A stretch of 17,774 bases of DNA from Calditrichia bacterium (GTDB lineage: Bacteria > Calditrichota > Calditrichia > Calditrichales > Calditrichaceae), in contig JALWEA010000052.1 of the NCBI GenBank assembly GCA_027039465.1, forward strand, positions 1-17,774. The letters are read 5' to 3'. The notes beneath the pieces were generated by a model. It saw only the letters and a list, made by a program, of their open reading frames with translations, ran no database searches and had not been told where the DNA came from. Positions within the stretch are counted from its first letter, which is position 1; each line of letters starts with the position of its first letter. Both the position numbers and the translations under genes were made by a program. Shown piece by piece: positions 12,511 to 17,774 of this stretch.

Positions 12511-14856
12511 ATGAGGAATTTTTTAATTTTAATCGTTTTGTTTCTAATGAGTCAATCCGTCTTTGCCGGCTCGTTTGTCGGATTTAAAAAAGATGTCATT
12601 GCCGTAAAGGTGACATCAACCGCTGCAGAAAAATTAAATGCTCAAAAATATTCCGAAGGTTTAACCGGCATTTCTGACATAGATGCTCTTAATCAAAATT
12701 TGAAAGTTAAGGTTGTACGCAACTATTTTCATTTGAGTAAAAAATTCCTCACGGAACGCACCAAAGAATTAACCTATTGGCTTCTTTTCTATTTCCCCTC
12801 CGAAATAGATCCTGAAGAGATTAGCCAACAATACAAAAATCTTTCCGATGTGATTACCGCCGAACCCATCCCAATTCATAAAATCTTTAAAACTCCGAAT
12901 GATACTCGTTATGCCGATCAATGGCATATTAATCAGGCCAACGATGTGGACATTGATGCACCGGAAGCTTGGGATACTGCCACGGGCGATACTTCCATTA
13001 TTGTGGCTGTTTTGGATACGGGTGTTGAATGGTGGCATGTGGATTTGGCCGGTACCAAAGCCGATAAAACCGATCGACTTACCATTGCCGGAAATATGTG
13101 GATCAATAAAAAAGAATTGTCCGATACTGACCCGAATGTTGACGAAGATGGCAACGGTTACAATGACGATTGGATTGGTTGGGATTTTGTTACCGGGAAT
13201 CCGCAGTTGTTAAATATGGGGGATGATTACGATGTGCCGGATAACGATCCCAGTGACGGGGAAGGGCACGGTACCCATTGCGCCGGAAATGTGGGTGCCA
13301 TTAATAATAACGGAACCGGCGTTTGCTCGGCAGCCGGCGGCTGGGACGAAGATGCAAACGGGTTGGGAAACGGTGTAAAAATAATGCCTTTACGCATCGG
13401 ATGGAGCGATTTCCCCTCCGGTCGGGTTTCCATGGAGTTTGCAGCACAGGCTTTTGTTTATGCCGCAGATAACGGGGCCAGAATTGCTTCTTGCAGTTGG
13501 GGATCATCGGAAACGGATGCGTTAAAAGATGCGGTTAATACGTTTCTGTACGGAACAACCACGCCAACAGCTTCAGATCCGAAAATTCGGCTGATTTTTG
13601 TGGCAGCCGGGAATGACGGTAACGAAACACAGAATTACTTAAATAGCAGAGACGACGTGATCTCCGTAGCGGCTACGGATGAGAACGATAATGCCGCCAG
13701 TTTTACCACCTACGGAACATGGGTTGATATTTGTGCCCCCGGAAACAATATTTTAAGTACCTACAAAAACGGTGGATATTCTTCCTTAAGCGGGACCTCC
13801 ATGGCAACGCCCATATCGGCCAGCGTTGCCGCTTTGATTTGGTCGTACCGTCCATCCATGGATGCCGGTCAAGTGGAAAATTATTTGTACCAGGGCGCCG
13901 AAAACATTGATTCGAAATTGTCCGATAAATATCTCGGAAAAATGGGAGCGGGCCGGGTGAGTGCTTCCGGTTCGTTAAGCCTCATTTTAAATCATGCTCC
14001 GGTGGCGATTGCAGACACTTCGGTGAGTTCGGAAGATCAAATTGCAGACATTTTTGTTTTAAATAACGATTCGGACTCGGATGGCGACCAACTTTCCTTT
14101 ACCATTTTAAGTTCACCATTAAACGGGACGGCGGTCCAAAACGGCGATACCATTCAATACACACCGAATGCTAATTTCTTCGGGCAAGACAGCTTTCGCT
14201 ATCAATTGAGTGATTCCAAAGGCGGGTTGGACACGGCAACCGTACGCATTACGGTAACTTCCGTTAATGATGCGCCTCAAATTGTCGGCCTTCCCGATGA
14301 TCTTTTTATCAATACCAATGAGTGCACAGGACTTTACATGGCAAATTATGCGCAAGATGTTGACACACCGGATTCACTTTTAACCTGGAGCTTTTCGGTT
14401 GACGATCCTACCGCGATTAGTTATTCCTATTCCGAGACAACGGATTCTTTGGAAATTTGCTCATTAGGGCCGGTTGGTACCTATCATGTTTACACAACCC
14501 TGACCGACGATAGCGGCGCTTATGATCAGGATACGATTATTGTTCATGTGGAGTCGCCGTCTCAAGTGGAACGGGTTGCTTCGGGCATCCCTAAAAAATT
14601 TGATTTATTGCCCAATTTCCCGAATCCGTTTAATCCGATTACCACTATTCGTTACCAATTGCCCAAAGCGGCTTTCGTTGAAATCCGCATTTTTAATCTT
14701 CAAGGACGCGAGGTGCAACAATTGGTGGACGCCTACCAACAAGCCGGTTACTATCAAATTCATTTAGACGGCAGGCAAATGGCCAGCGGTACCTATTTTT
14801 GTAAAATTAAGGCCGGTGATTTCGTAAAAGTACGAAAAATGATTTTAATGAAATAG
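12511..14856 (+). CDS. Secreted subtilisin-like serine protease with C-terminal sorting domain
   Basis: This 781-residue extracellular endopeptidase of family S8 begins with a signal peptide (1-19, VFA-G) and a propeptide-like region (20-145). The catalytic domain (about 150-490) has Asp D169 in AVLDTGVEW, His H253 in GHGTHCAG, oxyanion N368 in VAAGNDG and Ser S430 in LSGTSMATP, so the triad is complete. An Asp-rich loop, VDEDGNGYNDDWIGWDF (210-226), is probably a calcium site typical of FCB-group subtilases. Next come an Ig/cadherin-like tandem domain (about 495-587, APVAIADTSVSSED ... VNDAP) and a second beta-domain (588-683). The C-terminal module (about 696-781), FPNPFNPITTIRYQLP to KMILMK, is the FlgD-like/type-IX-style sorting domain of this phylum group, so surface release or attachment is expected. 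AGGAGG at 12499-12504 supports the start. A terminator follows. Confidence 0.93.
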   Translation: MRNFLILIVLFLMSQSVFAGSFVGFKKDVIAVKVTSTAAEKLNAQKYSEGLTGISDIDALNQNLKVKVVRNYFHLSKKFLTERTKELTYWLLFYFPSEIDPEEISQQYKNLSDVITAEPIPIHKIFKTPNDTRYADQWHINQANDVDIDAPEAWDTATGDTSIIVAVLDTGVEWWHVDLAGTKADKTDRLTIAGNMWINKKELSDTDPNVDEDGNGYNDDWIGWDFVTGNPQLLNMGDDYDVPDNDPSDGEGHGTHCAGNVGAINNNGTGVCSAAGGWDEDANGLGNGVKIMPLRIGWSDFPSGRVSMEFAAQAFVYAADNGARIASCSWGSSETDALKDAVNTFLYGTTTPTASDPKIRLIFVAAGNDGNETQNYLNSRDDVISVAATDENDNAASFTTYGTWVDICAPGNNILSTYKNGGYSSLSGTSMATPISASVAALIWSYRPSMDAGQVENYLYQGAENIDSKLSDKYLGKMGAGRVSASGSLSLILNHAPVAIADTSVSSEDQIADIFVLNNDSDSDGDQLSFTILSSPLNGTAVQNGDTIQYTPNANFFGQDSFRYQLSDSKGGLDTATVRITVTSVNDAPQIVGLPDDLFINTNECTGLYMANYAQDVDTPDSLLTWSFSVDDPTAISYSYSETTDSLEICSLGPVGTYHVYTTLTDDSGAYDQDTIIVHVESPSQVERVASGIPKKFDLLPNFPNPFNPITTIRYQLPKAAFVEIRIFNLQGREVQQLVDAYQQAGYYQIHLDGRQMASGTYFCKIKAGDFVKVRKMILMK

Positions 14857-14889
14857 TCACATTATTTAAAATTATCGGGTAAATGAATA

Positions 14890-14930
14890 AAAGGGGCTTA
14901 TTTCTACGTTTGGATAAGCTCCTTTTTTTT
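14890..14930 (+). terminator. Intrinsic terminator of the subtilase gene
   Basis: AAAGGGGCTTAT (14890-14901) pairs with ATAAGCTCCTTT (14914-14925), 12 bp with one G-T, around a 12-nt loop, and runs into eight T residues (14923-14930). A small extra hairpin, ATCAT/ATGAT (14931-14944), follows directly. Confidence 0.9.
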
Positions 14931-15082
14931 ATCATTGAGATGATAAAAGATATACGTTTGAATTTATTTTTTAAGGTAATAAAATATTATGTGATTTGCA
15001 GCATGGGTTATGAAATGGAAAAGATATATTTTAATAAAAAAAATTGTACTTGGCAGGCTTAATATTACTTAAGGAGGAAAAT

Positions 15083-16984
15083 ATGCCTAAAGCCTACAAA
15101 ATAGCATTATTTTTAATGGTTCTGTTAAGCTCATTGGTTTTTGCCCAAACAGATCCTTTTAATAATCCGGTAGTTTTAATCAGTGATACGAGCGAATGTC
15201 TTGGAGTTGCCGTCGGTGATTATAATAATGATGGCTGGGATGATGTCTTTATTGCTCGCGGTGATTCAAGAGACGGAAATCCTTTTACAAATTTGCTATT
15301 TAAAAATGTTAACGGTTCCTTGGTATTGGATAATAGTTCGGGTTTAAGTTCGGAAAATCAAATTTCCGTAGGTGCGGCTTGGGGTGACTATAATAACGAT
15401 GGCTACATCGATTTGTACATCGCCGAAGCCAAAGAAGGGGGTATGCCTTATGATCCGACGCCACCCAACAATTTGTACCTTAACGACGGCCCGGATGAAT
15501 TTACTTTTACCAAAGTTACGGATGCGGGACCGATTGTTACCGATGAAATTGATTCCCGTGTGGTAGCCTGGGGCGATCGTAATAATGACGGATTGATTGA
15601 TATGTTCATTGATAACGGATTTGTCATGTTCGGTTCAAACGGAAAGGCGCAAAATAGTTTTTATACCAATATTGACGGCCATACATTTCATCGGGATAGT
15701 GTTTCGGATGTGGGCAATATTGTTAGTGACAGTTCCATCTACAAAACGTTCGGTTCCGGCTTTGGCTGGTGCGATTATAACAATGACGGCTGGATGGATA
15801 TTTTTAATTGTTCCGGTGGCGGAGCAACCAATCGTCTGTGGAAAAATAATAACGGCAATGGCTTTATTGATGTATTGAATCATACCTTCCAGGATACAAC
15901 GGGAGGCTATCGATTTGCAAGTGTTGGCTGCAGTTGGGGTGATTTTAACAATGATTGGAAAATGGATTTGTTCGTCACTAACGCCATAGACAGTCCGGCC
16001 GGCAATAATTTTTTGTATATCAACCATAGTACGGCCACCTTGGATTCTTTTGAATTCCTCGGCGCTTCCGCCGGAGATGTTTACAACGATTACTATTATT
16101 CCCAAGGTTCTGTTTGGTTCGATTTCGACAATGACGGAGATTTGGACTTATTTACATCCAGTTTAGGTCGCTCCGATACCGACTCATCGCGTTTGTACAT
16201 GAATACGGGTTATCCGGATTATAATTTGGTAGCCATTCATAGTGTTATCGAAGCTCTGGATCCTGGTGACGGAACCGGAAGAGGAAACGGAAGAGCAGTG
16301 GCGGCGCTTGATGTGAATCGTGACGGGGCACTTGATTTGGTTGTAACACGCGTCGGAGAACCGTTACTTTACATGAATAAAGGTACCTCCAACGGCTACT
16401 TAAATGTTAAATTAACGGGACGTGACGGTTATACTAACAAGTTGGCAATCGGGGCAAAAGTTAAAATTGTCGCGCACATTCCCGAGCAAGGAGAAGGGGT
16501 TACCCGACAGATGCGGGAACTCGAAGGCATTACGGGCGGCTTAGCTCAAAGTAGCCAGGTTCTGCATTTTGGTGTAGGCACCGCTTCGGTCATCGATACG
16601 GTCTATGTGGAATGGCCGGTCTCCGGAAATATCGATGTGTTTACGGATGTTGCTCCGAATCAAACCATGCATGTCAATGAATCCGAACCTTCCGCTTTGA
16701 GTAACGCAGGACAAATACTAAGAAAATACAAGCTGGGACAGAACTATCCCAATCCTTTCAACCCGACAACTTACATTCCGTTTACTTTACCGAAATCGGA
16801 ACATGTAACTATTGAACTTTTTGACATTAACGGACAAAAGATTTCGACAATTTACAACGGTGTGCGTCCGGCCGGCAAGCATGTTATTCGTTTTCATCCG
16901 AGCAATTTGGCTTCGGGCGTTTATTTCTATTCTTTGAAAGCCGGTTCGTTTAAAGCGATTCACAAAATGATGCTCTTAAAATAA
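15083..16984 (+). CDS. Secreted FG-GAP/VCBS repeat protein with ASPIC/UnbV and sorting domain
   Basis: This 633-residue extracellular protein has a signal peptide (1-21, VFA-QT) and seven FG-GAP-type calcium-binding repeats with DxNxDGxxD-like loops starting at residues 46, 102, 165, 231, 287, 347 and 410. Seven blades fit a complete beta-propeller of the integrin-alpha type. The fifth loop, DFNNDWKMD, has Trp in place of the usual Gly. An ASPIC/UnbV domain (CRTAC1 family) follows at about 455-532, with AIGAKVKI, RELEGITGG and VYVEWP. The C-terminal sorting domain (about 548-633) has NYPNPFNPTTYIPFTLP and ends KMMLLK, close in form to that of the upstream subtilase. The start at 15083 has AAGGAGG (15071-15077) and begins directly at the signal peptide; a longer ORF from 15044 is rejected. 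Adhesion or polymer binding is plausible, but no enzymatic residues are visible. Confidence 0.92.
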   Translation: MPKAYKIALFLMVLLSSLVFAQTDPFNNPVVLISDTSECLGVAVGDYNNDGWDDVFIARGDSRDGNPFTNLLFKNVNGSLVLDNSSGLSSENQISVGAAWGDYNNDGYIDLYIAEAKEGGMPYDPTPPNNLYLNDGPDEFTFTKVTDAGPIVTDEIDSRVVAWGDRNNDGLIDMFIDNGFVMFGSNGKAQNSFYTNIDGHTFHRDSVSDVGNIVSDSSIYKTFGSGFGWCDYNNDGWMDIFNCSGGGATNRLWKNNNGNGFIDVLNHTFQDTTGGYRFASVGCSWGDFNNDWKMDLFVTNAIDSPAGNNFLYINHSTATLDSFEFLGASAGDVYNDYYYSQGSVWFDFDNDGDLDLFTSSLGRSDTDSSRLYMNTGYPDYNLVAIHSVIEALDPGDGTGRGNGRAVAALDVNRDGALDLVVTRVGEPLLYMNKGTSNGYLNVKLTGRDGYTNKLAIGAKVKIVAHIPEQGEGVTRQMRELEGITGGLAQSSQVLHFGVGTASVIDTVYVEWPVSGNIDVFTDVAPNQTMHVNESEPSALSNAGQILRKYKLGQNYPNPFNPTTYIPFTLPKSEHVTIELFDINGQKISTIYNGVRPAGKHVIRFHPSNLASGVYFYSLKAGSFKAIHKMMLLK

Positions 16985-17011
16985 ATTTAAAAGCAAATAA
17001 TCCTTTAATAA

Positions 17012-17050
17012 AAAACCCGTTCGAATTTTCGGACGGGTTTTCTTTTTTTT
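17012..17050. terminator. Bidirectional terminator between FG-GAP gene and msrA
   Basis: AAAACCCGTTCGAA (17012-17025) pairs with TTCGGACGGGTTTT (17028-17041), giving up to 14 bp with one G-T. It is followed by a T-rich tract (17038-17050) on the plus strand. On the minus strand the stem runs into TTTTTTATTAAA. The plus-strand T-tract overlaps the msrA stop codon, so the two convergent genes share this element compactly. Confidence 0.9.
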
Positions 17051-17705
17051 ATTTTTTCAGATATTCGGAAAAGTGTTTTTTGAACTTTTGTAGTTTAGGC
17101 GTAATAACCAATTGGCAGTAGGGTTCATCACTGTTGCGATCATAGTAATTCTTGTGATAGGATTCAGCGGGATAGAATCGTTTAAAGGCCGTAATTTCCG
17201 TGACAATCGGTTTGTCGAAAATCTTTTCTTTTTCCAACTCCGCTTTGGATTTAAGCGCGATCTCTTTTTGCCGTTCATCATGGTAAAAAATAACCGACCG
17301 ATATTGGGGGCCAATATCATTTCCTTGGCGATTCAATTGGGTCGGATCGTGAATTTGCCAAAAAATGTCCAATATCTCATTGTAACTAATGACGGTAGGA
17401 TCAAATTCGATTTGAACCGATTCCGCGTGTCCGGTTGTTCCGGTTGAAACTTGTTCATAAGTAGGATTTTCAACATGTCCGCCGGAATATCCGGAAGTTA
17501 CTTTAACAACGCCTCGAACTCGTTCGTAGATGGCTTCAATACACCAAAAGCAGCCGCCACCAAGCGTGGCAATTTCCGTTTTATTTTGCATCGTATTCTC
17601 CTTTTGCGAGGTTTTTGCCTCTGTTCTCGTGAGAGCAAAAAAGCTAATAAACAGAAAAATAAAAAACAATAAAGCAACCTTTTTAACCGTTCCGTCCGAT
17701 TGCAT
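17049..17705 (-). CDS. msrA: Peptide-methionine (S)-S-oxide reductase MsrA, probably exported
   Basis: MsrA reduces the S-epimer of methionine sulfoxide in proteins, repairing oxidative damage. The 218-residue form has an N-terminal hydrophobic segment (about 9-24, VALLFFIFLFISFFAL) that is a signal peptide or membrane anchor, so the catalytic domain (about 43-215) should lie in the periplasm or be lipid-facing. The active-site motif GGCFWCIEA has nucleophile C52, and C55 follows. HDPTQLNRQGNDIGPQYRS (119-137) is the conserved substrate region, and C197 in EPYCQLV is a likely recycling cysteine. The start has GAAAGGAG (complement of 17712-17719), six bases upstream. A second in-frame ATG (residue 39, at 17591) has an equally good RBS and would give a 180-residue cytosolic enzyme. 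It is monocistronic; no fused MsrB is seen. Confidence 0.93.
   Translation of the reverse strand: MQSDGTVKKVALLFFIFLFISFFALTRTEAKTSQKENTMQNKTEIATLGGGCFWCIEAIYERVRGVVKVTSGYSGGHVENPTYEQVSTGTTGHAESVQIEFDPTVISYNEILDIFWQIHDPTQLNRQGNDIGPQYRSVIFYHDERQKEIALKSKAELEKEKIFDKPIVTEITAFKRFYPAESYHKNYYDRNSDEPYCQLVITPKLQKFKKHFSEYLKK
17591..17605 (-). promoter_or_regulatory. Internal ribosome binding site and second start of msrA
   Basis: Read on the minus strand, AAAAGGAG (complement of 17598-17605) lies six bases before the ATG at 17591, which encodes Met39 (MQNKTEIATLGGGCFWC). This start removes the whole signal/anchor segment and leaves a complete catalytic domain. Its strength is similar to that of the outer start. 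Confidence 0.5.
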
Positions 17706-17774
17706 AACTTTCTCCTTTCGTTTTTACTTCAAACGTGTAAAGCCGGCTAAATATTTCATGTTGAAATTCGTATT

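Noticed and set aside
14958..14990. TTGAAT plus AT-rich -10 upstream of the FG-GAP gene
   Set aside because: No -10 candidate sits at an acceptable distance, and the region is too AT-rich for the match to mean much.
15044..15082. Upstream extension of the FG-GAP protein
   Set aside because: AAGGAGG lies inside the extension, and the signal peptide begins at the 15083 ATG.
15635..16105. 156-residue minus-strand ORF opposite the FG-GAP gene
   Set aside because: It is antisense to a clearly real, domain-complete gene and has no recognisable features.

Overview
The window is AT-rich (roughly 40 % GC by eye) and densely coded. Ten convincing protein genes are present, with no rRNA, tRNA, CRISPR array, transposase or phage gene. 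Two secreted proteins end in a roughly 85-residue C-terminal domain starting 'N(Y/F)PNPFNP' and ending in a basic 'K(M)xLxK' tail. This, with signal peptides ending in 'FAQ', a DPP-IV-type S9 peptidase and a tetrahaem cytochrome, points to the FCB supergroup. Calditrichota or Ignavibacteriota-like lineages fit better than classical Bacteroidota, because ordinary AAGGAGG ribosome binding sites are used. The lineage is an inference.

Layout, left to right. (1) Minus strand, 117-2308: iorA-iorB, overlapping by ATGA, for an indolepyruvate/arylpyruvate oxidoreductase whose alpha subunit lacks the usual C-terminal ferredoxin domain. (2) 2309-2602: a divergent intergenic region with two tandem near-perfect palindromes whose cores are reverse complements of each other. 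(3) 2603-4801: a membrane-anchored PAS-PAS hybrid histidine kinase with a C-terminal receiver. (4) 4802-5252: a regulatory region holding nested palindromes, a textbook -24/-12 (sigma-54) promoter and a strong hairpin with a T-tract. Together these look like a free-standing ~110-nt RNA gene that carries an anti-Shine-Dalgarno sequence. (5) 5253-8025: an operon of PduO-type cobalamin adenosyltransferase and DPP-IV-like peptidase, closed by a terminator-like hairpin. (6) 8263-10035: a long-chain acyl-CoA synthetase, then a 346-bp gap with a GC-rich palindromic element. (7) 10382-11494: a secreted or outer-membrane protein built from 11 exact 16-residue Gly-rich repeats plus two 15-residue ones. 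(8) A bidirectional terminator, then a tetrahaem cytochrome c on the minus strand (11592-12137). (9) 12511-16984: two extracellular proteins with the same kind of sorting domain, a subtilase and an FG-GAP/ASPIC-UnbV protein, each followed by a clear terminator. (10) 17049-17705, minus strand: msrA with two well-spaced start sites, one exported and one cytosolic.

The genes do not form one pathway. Common themes are amino-acid and peptide use (secreted subtilase, DPP-IV peptidase, IorAB oxidising transaminated aromatic amino acids) and a periplasmic/outer-surface proteome (cytochrome, repeat protein, sorting-domain proteins, exported MsrA). The most unusual parts are the sigma-54-driven RNA candidate, the 16-residue repeat protein and the paired palindromes.
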